NCBI RefSeq assembly: GCF_018881975.1
Contig: NZ_JACVPJ010000014.1
Location: 1-52,565, forward strand
Direction: 5' to 3'
Source of the DNA: Polynucleobacter sp. JS-Safj-400b-B2
GTDB taxonomy: Bacteria; Pseudomonadota; Gammaproteobacteria; Burkholderiales; Burkholderiaceae
DNA: 52,565 nucleotides
The notes under the pieces were generated by a model. The model worked only from the letters and a program-made list of their open reading frames with translations, was not told the origin of the DNA and did no database searches. The position numbers and the translations under genes were made by a program. Below, one piece after another: positions 24,938-34,734 of this stretch (its first letter is position 1; the number at the start of each line of letters is the position of its first letter).

Positions 24938-25465
24938 TCAAGCAAAGCGAACGCTCATAGTAGCCAAACGACGATAAAGGTTAAGTTGCTCACGGACTAA
25001 CAAACCGTCATAGCCCAAACGTTCTATGGGCACCCATAAAGAGACCCAACCCATAATCACAAAAGCCTCACAAATAACGGTACTGAAGTAACTGTCAGGC
25101 CAAATTTGCAAACTGTAGTATTTGATCGTTAACAGAACAGTCATGATGGCAATGCCAGCACCTAGCCATTTGAGCATCCTATTTCGATTGCGATTATGTT
25201 GGCGTTCAATTAATTCCGCTTCATATTCAAAATAATTATCTACTGCCTGCTCGACATCTGACTCGGTTGCTAAACTAGGTTCATCGCTTGCTACATGCAA
25301 TATCAAAATAATAGGTCTTTGTGGTGGTGCATCACTAGCCCACTGCAAAATATGATGCACTGCTCGAGGATCAAGATCTCGGCGCCTAAACGGATTTGGA
25401 TCTAGCTCGCTAAACAGAGAATCCAGCGTATGGATATTTATATCAATGTTGTAAGTTTTTTCCAT
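24938..25465 (-). CDS. Hypothetical membrane protein with two helices
   Basis: 175 residues: an acidic soluble N-terminal half (1-90), two hydrophobic segments (near 99-115 and 130-148) and a C-terminal basic helix. The arrangement RRRDLDPRAVHHIL and PQRPIILILHV is protein-like, but no family is recognised. The 126 nt upstream show no feature. Confidence 0.6.
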   Translation of the reverse strand: MEKTYNIDINIHTLDSLFSELDPNPFRRRDLDPRAVHHILQWASDAPPQRPIILILHVASDEPSLATESDVEQAVDNYFEYEAELIERQHNRNRNRMLKWLGAGIAIMTVLLTIKYYSLQIWPDSYFSTVICEAFVIMGWVSLWVPIERLGYDGLLVREQLNLYRRLATMSVRFA

Positions 25466-25591
25466 GGCATTGTTGATTGGTATTGAATACTGGGCTTTGC
25501 TTGCTATCTCATCCTAATGATGTGTTGAATGATCTAGAAAATCAAGCTCGTGAATAAGCTCAAGAAAAGGACGATATTTATGCTTCTCACA

Positions 25592-25927
25592 CTACGTCCT
25601 TAGCAAGAGATATTGCGTAATAGCAAATAATGCAGCCGTTAGAACACAGCAAAGGAATAAAGACAAATAGAAGTTATATTCATTTCTCAATAGCCAACTC
25701 AGCAATAGGAACATTGGTAAAGTTGGAATCACATACCAAAAAGTCTCGTAACTGATATCAGCAATTTTAAGCTTGTCTTGGGATTCATAATAGATCCATA
25801 TGAAAGCTGTAACCGAGACGATAGGTAAAGCCAGCAGAAATGCAGACAGGACAGAACTACGCTTACTAATTTCAACAACTGCCACAATCACTAGGGCGGA
25901 AATTAAGGTTTTAAATAGGAACAGCAT
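25592..25927 (-). CDS. DUF3147-like membrane protein
   Basis: 111 residues, four predicted helices, with LLALPIVSVTAFIWIYYES and LSWLLRNEYNFYLSL, stretches typical of DUF3147 proteins. Function unknown. It starts 3 nt after the stop of the cation exporter gene, so the two are likely cotranscribed. Confidence 0.7.
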   Translation of the reverse strand: MLFLFKTLISALVIVAVVEISKRSSVLSAFLLALPIVSVTAFIWIYYESQDKLKIADISYETFWYVIPTLPMFLLLSWLLRNEYNFYLSLFLCCVLTAALFAITQYLLLRT

Positions 25928-25930
25928 ATT

Positions 25931-26827
25931 CTAAACAGGGTCAATATGCGTCATCACATTAAGTACTGGCAATTGTTTTTTAATTTGATTACCAGCGTTT
26001 AAGGCAATGTCATGTCCAACTTTAACAGTAGCATTTGCATCCACATCAATATGAACATCCACCAAAATCATGTCGCCCATCTTACGAGTTCGCAGATCAT
26101 GAAAGCCTCTAACGCCTTCGGTGGATTTAATAATCTCCTCTATCTGACGATGCTCTTCTTCCGATACCGCCCTATCCATCAAGTCATGTAGGGCATCCCA
26201 GCCAAACTTCCAGCCCATTTTTGCCACCATTAAGCCAACCACTAGAGCGCCAATAGCATCAAAAATTGGGTGCCCCAATAAGGCGCCAACAATACCAATA
26301 GATACTACCAATGAAGAGGCTGCATCCGATCTCGCATGCCATGCATTGGCAACCAGCATTGAAGATCGAACTCGCTTAGCCACTGCCAACATATATCTAA
26401 AGAGTATTTCCTTGGCGACTAAGGATGCCAAAGCTACATACAAAGCCAGGATTTGAATTTGTCCAGCCGGCACTGGATTGACAATCTTTTCTCCTGCCTT
26501 GAAAAGCATCCCAGCGCCAACAGCCAATAATGAAATACCCAAAAATAAAGAGGCAGCAGTTTCATAGCGCTGATGGCCGTAGCGGTGGTCATCATCTGCG
26601 TCTTTAGCGCTATGGTGATTAGCAAAGAGCACTACAAAGTCAGCAACCAAGTCTGTCGCAGAATGAATGCCATCTGCAATCAAGCCTTGAGAGCCAGAAA
26701 CAATACCTGCAAACACTTGAGAAACAGTTAAGCCAATATTAACAACGACGCTCACTAACGTACTCTTCTTAGCGGCCGCTTGTTTATCAGGCGTTTGCGA
26801 TTCATGATCTTCTATTTCTTTATCCAT
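25931..26827 (-). CDS. Cation diffusion facilitator (Zn/Fe-type efflux)
   Basis: 298 residues: six membrane helices and a cytoplasmic C-terminal ferredoxin-like domain. Metal-binding residues are visible as HSATD (H-x3-D, helix 2) and HARSD (H-x3-D, helix 5); the C-terminal domain has GFHDLRTRKMG and VDVHIDVD. These proteins export divalent metals (Zn, Fe, Co or Mn) against protons. The H/D plus H/D site favours zinc, but this is not decisive. Confidence 0.87.
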   Translation of the reverse strand: MDKEIEDHESQTPDKQAAAKKSTLVSVVVNIGLTVSQVFAGIVSGSQGLIADGIHSATDLVADFVVLFANHHSAKDADDDHRYGHQRYETAASLFLGISLLAVGAGMLFKAGEKIVNPVPAGQIQILALYVALASLVAKEILFRYMLAVAKRVRSSMLVANAWHARSDAASSLVVSIGIVGALLGHPIFDAIGALVVGLMVAKMGWKFGWDALHDLMDRAVSEEEHRQIEEIIKSTEGVRGFHDLRTRKMGDMILVDVHIDVDANATVKVGHDIALNAGNQIKKQLPVLNVMTHIDPV

Positions 26828-26926
26828 AAGCTCATACTATCAAATCAATAAGGCACTCATTAGTAACAACTTGCTGAGTCTTTTTTTCGATTGGAAATTT
26901 CTTCGATGACTTATTTAAGGATGACT

Positions 26927-27255
26927 GACCTATATATCTATTGGGGTTGTAGCGGAAGATGCGCGGAAATCGCTCGCACACTTAGTTGCACAGAAAGAAA
27001 AACAACCTAGGAATCTCTCCCTAAGTCGTTGATTTCATTGGCGGGCCCACCAGGACTTGAACCTGGGACCAAAGGATTATGAGAGCAGAAGCCCAAGGTA
27101 GACCCTTATAAACAGGGGCTCTGCGGGTGTTCAGTAGCGGTGTGTAAGCAAATGTGTAAGCAAATTCATGGATTTATAGGAAATGGTCTCCCACTCTTTG
27201 GTTTTCGAAACCAAAGGATATTTGGAGCAACCATCTAACACTTCGTTGCTCCAAA
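26927..27255 (-). repeat. tRNA-derived direct repeat, copy B (fullest copy)
   Basis: Most of the gap 26828-27416. In order: GACCTATATATCTATTGGGG block, terminator hairpin (27001-27030), antisense tRNA half (27039-27083), GCAGAAGCCCAAGGTAGACC, GGCTCTGCGGGTG, a tandem GTGTAAGCAAA pair, ATTCATGGATTTA, the CTTTGGTTT palindrome (27196-27216) and an 11-bp hairpin TTTGGAGCAAC/GTTGCTCCAAA (27221-27255). The rest to 27416 holds a GTTACTTAAGGTAAC palindrome-like piece and an ATTAGT...ACTAAT hairpin (27340-27369), but no gene. Confidence 0.9.
27039..27083 (-). other. 3' half of a CAU-anticodon tRNA gene (remnant, copy B)
   Basis: The same 45-nt block as at 303-347, from CTCATAA to CCA; it differs at the discriminator (G here instead of A). 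The 5' half of a tRNA is absent. The terminator at 27001-27030 (AACGACTTAGG with CCTAGGTTGTT on the minus strand, two G-T wobbles) follows directly. Confidence 0.8.
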
Positions 27256-27416
27256 GTACTTTTTAGAAGAGCAAGTGTTACTTAAGGTAACGCTGATATA
27301 ACTGCAGTCAAACCCGCGACAAATACCCTAAAAGGGCTGATTAGTCTCTACATTACATTAGAAACTAATGGCGTTCAGTGGTTAGGACAAGCTGAGAAGT
27401 ACACCTCTAATTCTAT

Positions 27417-28265
27417 TTAATACTGAAACACACCGCGACTGGTTTTTCTACCAAGATATCCTGCAGCCACTAGCTCTCGTAGGAGTGGTGCAGGTCGGTA
27501 TTTAGAGTAATTGAAGCTGTTAAAGTAGGTCTCCATGATCGCTAAGCATGTATCCAATCCAATCAAATCGGCCAGTGCTAAGGGGCCAATCGGTTGATTG
27601 CAGCCCAACTTCATACCTTCATCGATATCTTCAGGAGAGGCAATTCCCTCTCCTAATACAAAGAAGGCTTCATTAATCATTGGCAATAAAATACGATTCA
27701 CAACAAAGCCCGGCGCATTCTTTACAGCTATGGGATGTTTATCAATCTCACGGGCAAATGCAATCACGCTATCTCGGGTCGTAGTACTGGTTTGCAAACC
27801 ACAGATCACCTCAACCAAACTCATTAGTGGTACTGGGTTAAAAAAATGCATCCCGATAAAACGTTCTGGATTTGAGTTCAAGCTTGCCAATTTAGTAATA
27901 GACAATGATGATGTATTGGTAGCAATAATGGTCTCTTTTGATACTAGGCTATCTACCTCATGCAGGATCTTTTCTTTCAAAGATTGATTTTCAGTGGCTG
28001 CCTCAATCACTAAATCTAAGTTCACTAACTTTTGATAGTCAGTACTCACTGCGATTCGCTTTAGTGCCTGCGCCAGATTATCTTGAGAGAGAGCGCCTTT
28101 TTTAACCATACGTTCTAAACTGCGCGTGATGGTATCCATACCCCTTTCGAGCGCCGCATCATTGATATCAATCATAGTCACTTCCAAACCATGAGTAGCA
28201 CATACCTGAGCAATGCCATTGCCCATAATGCCCGCGCCGATAACACCGATTGATTTTATTGTCAT
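27417..28265 (-). CDS. 3-hydroxybutyryl-CoA dehydrogenase
   Basis: 282 residues: NAD-binding GAGIMGNGIAQ at the N-terminus, the catalytic His in MHFFNPVPLMSLVEV, KNAPGFVVNRIL, and a C-terminal dimerisation domain ending GRKTSRGVFQY. It oxidises (S)-3-hydroxyacyl-CoA to 3-oxoacyl-CoA. Last gene of the acyl-CoA operon, 11 nt after the CoA-transferase B gene. hbd, paaH and fadB2 are all used for this family; the name cannot be chosen from sequence alone. Confidence 0.92.
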   Translation of the reverse strand: MTIKSIGVIGAGIMGNGIAQVCATHGLEVTMIDINDAALERGMDTITRSLERMVKKGALSQDNLAQALKRIAVSTDYQKLVNLDLVIEAATENQSLKEKILHEVDSLVSKETIIATNTSSLSITKLASLNSNPERFIGMHFFNPVPLMSLVEVICGLQTSTTTRDSVIAFAREIDKHPIAVKNAPGFVVNRILLPMINEAFFVLGEGIASPEDIDEGMKLGCNQPIGPLALADLIGLDTCLAIMETYFNSFNYSKYRPAPLLRELVAAGYLGRKTSRGVFQY

Positions 28266-28276
28266 GACTTTGAGAC

Positions 28277-28948
28277 CTAGCTAGTTAAACTACCTGATAA
28301 AACCATCTCACAAACGGCTGGGGAGATCATTAATGACGCAGCGGTGGCTTTGATCACTGTTTCAACAGAGACACCTGGAGCAGTTTCCTTTAGTAAGAGA
28401 CCGCGTGGAGTCACCTCAATAAATGCAAGATTGGTCACGATCTGACTCACAGGACGAATCGAGGTTAAAGGCCAAGTACACTCGGGAACAATCTTGGACG
28501 CGCCATCTTTAGCAGTGTGTTGCATGGCAACAATAACTTGTTTCGCGCCTGTTACCAAATCCATTGCCCCACCCATGCCGGGAGCAAGTACCCCTGGAAT
28601 CATCCAATTAGCCAATAAACCCTTGGCATCGACTTGTAGACCGCCCAAAACCGTGATGTCTAAATGCCCACCGCGTATCAGACCAAATGACATCACACTA
28701 TCAATGCGTGTAGCCCCTGGTATAGCAGTAACATAACCACCACCGGCATCGGTTAAGTCATCGTCCTCCATGCCTTCTGGAGGCCTCGCATCCAAACCAA
28801 TCAAACCATTTTCTGATTGTAAAAATACATTAAGTCCTGTTGGAATATGATTGGCCACCATTGTAGGTAATCCAATACCCAAATTGACTAACATTCCTTC
28901 GCGTAACTCTAGTGCTACTCGGCGGGCAATGATTTCTTGTGCATTCAT
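28277..28948 (-). CDS. scoB: 3-oxoacid CoA-transferase subunit B
   Basis: 223 residues with the beta-subunit glutamate motif QSENGLIG (the active-site Glu carrying the CoA thioester), GIGLPTMVANHIP near the start and GGHLDITVLGGLQVD. With subunit A it moves CoA between acetyl- or succinyl-CoA and an acetoacetate-like acid. Whether acetyl-CoA (AtoA) or succinyl-CoA (ScoB) is the donor is not settled by the sequence. Confidence 0.88.
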   Translation of the reverse strand: MNAQEIIARRVALELREGMLVNLGIGLPTMVANHIPTGLNVFLQSENGLIGLDARPPEGMEDDDLTDAGGGYVTAIPGATRIDSVMSFGLIRGGHLDITVLGGLQVDAKGLLANWMIPGVLAPGMGGAMDLVTGAKQVIVAMQHTAKDGASKIVPECTWPLTSIRPVSQIVTNLAFIEVTPRGLLLKETAPGVSVETVIKATAASLMISPAVCEMVLSGSLTS

Positions 28949-28954
28949 AAATTA

Positions 28955-29611
28955 TCAGATCCGTTCAACTGCAATGAGTTCATCAACAATAACTCCGGGG
29001 GTTGTTACATCATTTGGCGTAATCATCCCCACTGGTAATATTTCATTTGCTTCTGCAAAAACTTTTTTGGCCGCCATAGCCATCACTGGATTAAAATTAG
29101 TTGCTGTGAGTTGGTAACTGAGATTGCCGAAGTAATCTGCTTGATGTGCATGTATTAAGGCAAAATCGGCAAACAGAGGCAACTCTAATAACCAGGTCTC
29201 ATTATTAATTATTACGGTAGATTTATTTTCTGCAGCAAGTGTACCGAGACCTGTTTTGACTAAAGCCCCTCCTAAACCATAACCAGCACAACGAATTCGC
29301 TCTGCTAACGAGCCTTGCGGCACCAATTCAACTTGGATTTCACCAGCAAACATCTTTTTTTGTGTCTCTGGGTTTAAACCAATATGACTGGTGATCACCC
29401 GTGAAATCTGCCCACTAGAAATCAATTTCCCAATACCAACTCCTGGCATCGCCGTATCATTTGCGATCACAGTTAAATTCGCTTGGCCGGATTTAACCAG
29501 GGCATTAATCATACGATGTGGGCTACCCACGCCCATAAATCCACCAATCATCAAGGTTGAGCCCGGCAAAATACAGCGGATGATTTCATCTACGTTTTTA
29601 GCAATTTTCAT
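28955..29611 (-). CDS. scoA: 3-oxoacid CoA-transferase subunit A
   Basis: 218 residues with the alpha-subunit CoA-binding motif GGFMGVGSPHRMI, GLGTLAAE and ALIHAHQADYFGNL. Begins 4 nt inside the acetate kinase stop (ATGA) and precedes subunit B by 6 nt, so both subunits and the kinase are made together. Substrate ambiguity is as for subunit B. Confidence 0.88.
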   Translation of the reverse strand: MKIAKNVDEIIRCILPGSTLMIGGFMGVGSPHRMINALVKSGQANLTVIANDTAMPGVGIGKLISSGQISRVITSHIGLNPETQKKMFAGEIQVELVPQGSLAERIRCAGYGLGGALVKTGLGTLAAENKSTVIINNETWLLELPLFADFALIHAHQADYFGNLSYQLTATNFNPVMAMAAKKVFAEANEILPVGMITPNDVTTPGVIVDELIAVERI

Positions 29612-30834
29612 CTTGTTTTAGTATCCAAAGATTCAGAGGGCAGCGCAGTTGATAAATTGTGCGTATGTTTAGCAATCATCAATTCTTCGTTGGTAGCAAT
29701 ACGTAAACAAACTACTTTGGATGAAATATTTGATAAGATCTCTGCACCACTATCATTTGCAGCTGTATCAAGTTCAATCCCAACCCATTGCAGTTCCTGT
29801 ATCACTTGACCCCGAATGAAGACAGAATTCTCCCCAATACCACCAGTAAATATCAATACCTCTAGCCCCTTCATGACAGCCGCTAAACTTAAGATTTCTT
29901 GCTGGACATGTTGTGCAAAATAGTTAATAGCTTCCTTAGCCTCAAAGGTATTAGAAGCTTCAAGTGTCCGCATATCATTTGATAAACCACCTGAAATACC
30001 TTTTAGACCAGATTCCTTGTAGAGCAAATCGGAGATCCTTTGGGCATCCCACTGTTTATATTGCATTAAATAGAGCAATACCCCAGGATCAACTTGACCA
30101 GATCGTGACCCCATTGGAATGCCATCTAAAGGTGAAAACCCCATAGTGGTTGCGACTGCATGGCCGCGCTCAATTGCACACAAAGATGCGCCATTACCAA
30201 GATGTGCTACAACGGTTTTCTTGCCAAAATAAGCGGGTAAGTATTGCTGCACATAACTATTAATATACTCATATGACAAACCATGAAAACCGTAACGCCT
30301 AACACCTTCCTCATAAAAAGTACGTGGCAAGGCGTAGGTATCATTAATAAAAGACTGACTTCGATGAAAAGCGGTATCAAAACAGGCAATCTGTGGAATA
30401 TCGCCAAAGACTTCTCGAGCAGCTTTAATACCAGCGATATTATGGGGTTCATGCAAGGGAGCAAGCGCATAAAATGATTCAAGCTCATGAATTACAGCAT
30501 CATTGATCATCACGGGCTCAAGATATTTAGCGCTCCCATGAACAACACGATGGCCCACAGCCAGAATATGTACATTCGATAAAGCATGATGCAGCCATTC
30601 CAAAATAACTTTTAGGGCCGCATTATGATCCTGTGGTGCCAATTCTTTAGGCCAGGTGATTGTCTCTTGAATACGCTGATCCGGACTTTTTACTTTAAAG
30701 CTAGCATGTGAGCCAATTCCATCTATCTGACCCTTTACTAGCTCAGATAAATTAGCATCATCGAACACTGCAAATTTAATTGACGAAGAGCCTGAATTGA
30801 TTATCAGAATTGCTGGGATGCGTGCTGTATTCAA
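29608..30834 (-). CDS. ackA: Acetate kinase
   Basis: 408 residues of the ASKHA family: INSGSSSIKF (phosphate), GHRVVHG, ACFDTAFH, RRYGFHGLSYEYI, AHLGNGASLCAI and FTGGIGENS. Converts acyl phosphate plus ADP to acid plus ATP; beside a Pta fusion it may accept acetyl or longer acyl phosphates. The start is TTG, with GAG 7 nt before it and no nearby ATG. Ends in an ATGA overlap with the CoA-transferase A gene. Confidence 0.9.
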   Translation of the reverse strand: MNTARIPAILIINSGSSSIKFAVFDDANLSELVKGQIDGIGSHASFKVKSPDQRIQETITWPKELAPQDHNAALKVILEWLHHALSNVHILAVGHRVVHGSAKYLEPVMINDAVIHELESFYALAPLHEPHNIAGIKAAREVFGDIPQIACFDTAFHRSQSFINDTYALPRTFYEEGVRRYGFHGLSYEYINSYVQQYLPAYFGKKTVVAHLGNGASLCAIERGHAVATTMGFSPLDGIPMGSRSGQVDPGVLLYLMQYKQWDAQRISDLLYKESGLKGISGGLSNDMRTLEASNTFEAKEAINYFAQHVQQEILSLAAVMKGLEVLIFTGGIGENSVFIRGQVIQELQWVGIELDTAANDSGAEILSNISSKVVCLRIATNEELMIAKHTHNLSTALPSESLDTKTR

Positions 30835-30852
30835 TTCGGCACTCGAGTAAAA

Positions 30853-32277
30853 CTAGTGTGTAAAGACCGACGCACCATTTTGGCGATATGCGTCATATAG
30901 CAAGGCTAGGGCACAAGATGCCATGCGTGCATGTTCACTATCAGCACGGCTGGTAAGCATCACTGGTACCTTGGCACCTAAGACCAAACCAGCGGGTTGG
31001 GCATGCGAAATAAATGTAAGTTGCTTTACCAACATATTGCCTGCTTCCAAATTGGGCACAATCAATACTTGAGCTTTGCCAGCAACTGGTGAGTTAATAT
31101 GTTTGGTCTGGGCAGCATTCAGATCGATTGCATTGTCCATGGCCAAGGGGCCATCCACTAAGCCGCCACGAATCTGGCCACGATCTGCCATCTTTGCCAA
31201 AATAGCAGCATCCATTGAAGAGGGAATATTAAAATGTACTGTCTCTACAGCTGATAAGATAGCTACATTAGGCAGGGCAATTCCACAAGCACGGGCGAGG
31301 TCAATAGCATTTTGAGTAATATCAACCTTAGTAGCTAAATCTGGTGCAATATTAATTGCAGCATCACTAATAAATAATGGGTAACTTAGAGTCGGTACAT
31401 TTAATACAAAGACATGCGAAATCCGTTGCGCGCCACGTAAACCACCATCCTTCTTAACCACTTGTGAAAGCAATTCATCTGAATGAACATTTCCCTTCAT
31501 AATCGCTTTGACTTTCTTCTGATGGACTAAGGCGACTGCAGTTGCAGCAGCCAATTTATGATCGGCAATATCTATGATTTCGATTTCACGAATGTCTTCA
31601 TTAGCTTCATTCGCAGCTGCTTCAATGGCCTCACGTGAACCAACCAAAATGGGCAGAATGAGTCCCGCCTGCATAGCCATCAATGCTCCACCAAGGGATT
31701 TAGCATCATCAGGACAAACCACCGCTGTTGGCATGGGGGGAAGATTTTGCGCTGCCTTGATGATGCGCTCAAAATGGTTATGCTCCTCCAACAGTAGGCC
31801 AGGCAATTGATCTGGCGATAGAGCAATTTTTTCCAGTGGAGCATCGACCTCTGCAATCCCCGTGGCAATTATCTCGCCCTTACTAGTAGTCACCTCAGTT
31901 GCAAATAAGGCTTTGGGTGACTCTAACTTTTCGATAATCTTGACATGAATCTTCAGCTGATCTCCAATCTGTGCATGACCGACAAAATCAAAGCTTTGTT
32001 TCCGGTAAGAGGTTCCGGGGCCCGGCAAGATATTACCTAAAACGCTAGATATTAATGCTCCTATCCACATCGACGGTGCCACTACTCCAGCACCCCCCTC
32101 TTGACTCCCTTCTTGAGCTACGGCTTGATGAGGCATATGGTTTGGATTTAAATTTCCCGAAGCATGCGCAAAAAGATAGAGATCTCTTGCCGTGACCGTG
32201 TGTTCAATTGAGGCCTCATCTCCAATCTGAAGATCAGACCAAATATGATTATTTAAATCATAGACTGAGGTATTCAT
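30853..32277 (-). CDS. Bifunctional MaoC enoyl-CoA hydratase / phosphate acyltransferase
   Basis: 474 residues. Residues about 15-145 are a MaoC-like hot-dog domain (hydratase fold; FAHASGNLNPNH carries the Asp/His-type site with N in some positions). Residues about 165-470 are a Pta/Ptb domain (TAVVCPDD, GGLRGAQRISHVFVL, LVVPNLEAGNMLVKQL). The fusion is a recognised family; it exchanges CoA for phosphate on short acyl-CoA, feeding the adjacent kinase. Start overlaps the DUF3141 stop (ATGA). Confidence 0.88.
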   Translation of the reverse strand: MNTSVYDLNNHIWSDLQIGDEASIEHTVTARDLYLFAHASGNLNPNHMPHQAVAQEGSQEGGAGVVAPSMWIGALISSVLGNILPGPGTSYRKQSFDFVGHAQIGDQLKIHVKIIEKLESPKALFATEVTTSKGEIIATGIAEVDAPLEKIALSPDQLPGLLLEEHNHFERIIKAAQNLPPMPTAVVCPDDAKSLGGALMAMQAGLILPILVGSREAIEAAANEANEDIREIEIIDIADHKLAAATAVALVHQKKVKAIMKGNVHSDELLSQVVKKDGGLRGAQRISHVFVLNVPTLSYPLFISDAAINIAPDLATKVDITQNAIDLARACGIALPNVAILSAVETVHFNIPSSMDAAILAKMADRGQIRGGLVDGPLAMDNAIDLNAAQTKHINSPVAGKAQVLIVPNLEAGNMLVKQLTFISHAQPAGLVLGAKVPVMLTSRADSEHARMASCALALLYDAYRQNGASVFTH

Positions 32278-34580
32278 GACAAGAGTAACTCAAATTGACC
32301 ATATTCTTTCAATGCAGCCGCATGCATTTTTTCTCTAGGACCTGCAATCTCCATCACTAAATCTAAAGCAGTCTGACGACTCTCGGGGGTGTTGAGCAGC
32401 AAAGGCAAAGTAGCTAATGCATTGACTTGGTCAAAATCTACAATCAAAGATTGTTGATGCAGTATTTTTTTAATGTCCTGATCACTCAAATCTGGAAATA
32501 AATCTTGACGTTTCAGTACCTGCAGCTCACGCTCAAGACGGGTGCGTCGCACATAGCCACGGGCTTTATTCAAAAGATGCAGCATACGGACGCAAGCTTC
32601 TGCCAAGCCACCATTCTCAATATTAGCTAGAGCCGCCTGAATTTCTGGCATTTTCATAACGTCAATCTCAGAATGGAGGGGGTGCTCTTCTGCGGTCGGA
32701 TGAAATATCGCCCTTGAGATTGGTGAGGTATACATTGCAAAAAAGCAGCTCTCTGCCCAGGCATCTCGTACATCACGATAGAGATTCAGTTGCATTTCAA
32801 AAATCTCTGCACTAATTTTTTCAGCAACGAGGAATGGATTTGCAGGGCTAAGTTTGACTCTGTTTTGACTCGCTTGATTACTCAAAGAATCGAACATCGG
32901 CATAAAAGGATTTTTATCAGAGAATACCAATCGTTGCGTACGCAAAGGGTGCAAATTACGCATCAACTGAGCTGATTCATCTGTGGTTAAAGCCTTTACT
33001 AATGGGCGCCCAATTCTCTGATAAGTCTCAGAGTTGATTTTCGACATGCGTGCTACCTCAGCAAATAAAGGCTCTTCTTCGCGGTTGTGATCTAAATGCA
33101 AAATATCATCAATGCTTCTTGGCTCAAAGCGAATATGTACGCGCTCTTCATCATCTTCAAGAATCATTTCATACAGTCCTGGCGAGAGTGCCTCAATTGC
33201 ACGTACGGTGTCAGTGATGGCTTCATGTTCACGGCCCGCTATTTTGCTTGAAACAAATATGCCTAAATGTCCAATAGAATCATGCAGCATGTATACGATA
33301 CGATGTCCAAGTGCTTTGATTTCTTCGGCACTCGAATACAGATCTGGAATCCAATTTAAAGCTTGCTGTGGTGGAGTGATATTGTCTCCATGCGAAGCAA
33401 AAACAATAATTGGCGATTCAATTTTTCTTAAGTCAACTCGCTCACCATCTAAAATTGCTTCGCCACTAGCTAACTTATTACCAATAAATAAATTCTCTAC
33501 AATCCAACGAATTTCTGCTTCAGTCATGAAACAAAATCCGCCCCACCAGCGCTCAAACTCTATGAATCGCTCTGCCTCAGTATCGACATGAGCATATAAG
33601 TTGTAATATTTTTTGAAGAAACTATTAGCTGGATTTAGAGATTCAAAGTTTTGTACCAGCGCGGCACCATCAAACAAACCATTTCCCAAATCCGCCATTA
33701 GTAAAGCAGGTAAAGAACCGCCTCGTAAACCGCCAGTGTAGCGCATCGGATTTTCTCCAACCATACCAGCCCAGTAAGACATTGGTGATCCATTTAAAAC
33801 AATTGGGCCCACTAATCCAGGGGACTTTGCAGCCACCAACATCGCCGCCCAACCTCCTTGACAATTACCTACCAAGATAGGCTTTGGTGAATGCGGATGT
33901 TCCTCTGCAATCTTGCCAAGGAAAAAGATTTCTGCATCACGAACATGTGCAATAGTTTGGCTCGGCTCTGGCATAGGTCGAAAAGCGCAAAAGTAGACTT
34001 GATGACCATCATCAAAGGCATCACCCACCTGGCTATCCGGTTTAAAACCACCAATACCAGCACCATGCCCAGCGCGCGGGTCAATAATCAACACTGGGGC
34101 ACGCTCAGGATCAATTACTATACCTGCTGGAGGCGTAATCTTTAGCAGTAAATAATTTACTGGAGGGTTAAGGTCTCTACCATCCACAATGACCTCATAC
34201 TGAAAATCTAATACTGGTGGCATCCCAGAATCAATATGGTCGGTATATACATTCCCTCTTTTACGCAGAGCATCAAATACTAAGGCCTGACGCTGGACTG
34301 AATCGCGTACATAGGCAGTGTACATTTGCAACCAGTCACTCAAAGTGGCAGTTTTTAATACTTGTGTTTCTGCCTTAGCACGCTCAACGAGATGCTCAAT
34401 TTTTTTAGAATCATGACGAATTGTTTTAGAGAGCTTTTGAATATGTAATGCAGAAAGATCTGAAACGGTTCTAGCAGCTTCAGCGCTTTGCTTGAGTGTA
34501 TCCTGCGATTTATTTACTAGCTTGTCAAATCGTGAGCTTGTTGATTTAATAAAGTTCAAATCATTTATATCATTCAACAT
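32274..34580 (-). CDS. DUF3141 protein, PHA-synthase/depolymerase-like alpha/beta hydrolase
   Basis: 768 residues from ATG 34580 (GGAG 6 nt upstream; a TTG 12 nt earlier is unlikely). Helical first 100 residues, then an alpha/beta hydrolase core with the nucleophile region VGNCQGGWAAM (Cys in G-x-C-x-G, as in PHA synthases), GPIVLNGSPMSYWAG and FASHGDNITPP; the last 300 residues are family-specific helices. The Cys nucleophile suggests thioester chemistry on hydroxyacyl-CoA or polyester. First gene of the operon; function of the family is not established. Confidence 0.85.
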   Translation of the reverse strand: MLNDINDLNFIKSTSSRFDKLVNKSQDTLKQSAEAARTVSDLSALHIQKLSKTIRHDSKKIEHLVERAKAETQVLKTATLSDWLQMYTAYVRDSVQRQALVFDALRKRGNVYTDHIDSGMPPVLDFQYEVIVDGRDLNPPVNYLLLKITPPAGIVIDPERAPVLIIDPRAGHGAGIGGFKPDSQVGDAFDDGHQVYFCAFRPMPEPSQTIAHVRDAEIFFLGKIAEEHPHSPKPILVGNCQGGWAAMLVAAKSPGLVGPIVLNGSPMSYWAGMVGENPMRYTGGLRGGSLPALLMADLGNGLFDGAALVQNFESLNPANSFFKKYYNLYAHVDTEAERFIEFERWWGGFCFMTEAEIRWIVENLFIGNKLASGEAILDGERVDLRKIESPIIVFASHGDNITPPQQALNWIPDLYSSAEEIKALGHRIVYMLHDSIGHLGIFVSSKIAGREHEAITDTVRAIEALSPGLYEMILEDDEERVHIRFEPRSIDDILHLDHNREEEPLFAEVARMSKINSETYQRIGRPLVKALTTDESAQLMRNLHPLRTQRLVFSDKNPFMPMFDSLSNQASQNRVKLSPANPFLVAEKISAEIFEMQLNLYRDVRDAWAESCFFAMYTSPISRAIFHPTAEEHPLHSEIDVMKMPEIQAALANIENGGLAEACVRMLHLLNKARGYVRRTRLERELQVLKRQDLFPDLSDQDIKKILHQQSLIVDFDQVNALATLPLLLNTPESRQTALDLVMEIAGPREKMHAAALKEYGQFELLLS

Positions 34581-34734
34581 CACTAACTCCAATTTTTAGA
34601 TTCACCAAGCACGGACGAACAACTCTACGGGGCATTTATTACAAAGAGATTAATAATATTTGACCAATTAGTGACACACATCTGCCCTCTAGCTCTAGTA
34701 CAGTAGGGTAATTCCAGTTTTAAAATATTTATTG

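Noticed and set aside
27084..27240. Short coding frame VCKQMCKQIHGF in repeats B and C
   Set aside because: It has no start with a ribosome site and is broken in copy D; noted only as a possible fossil.
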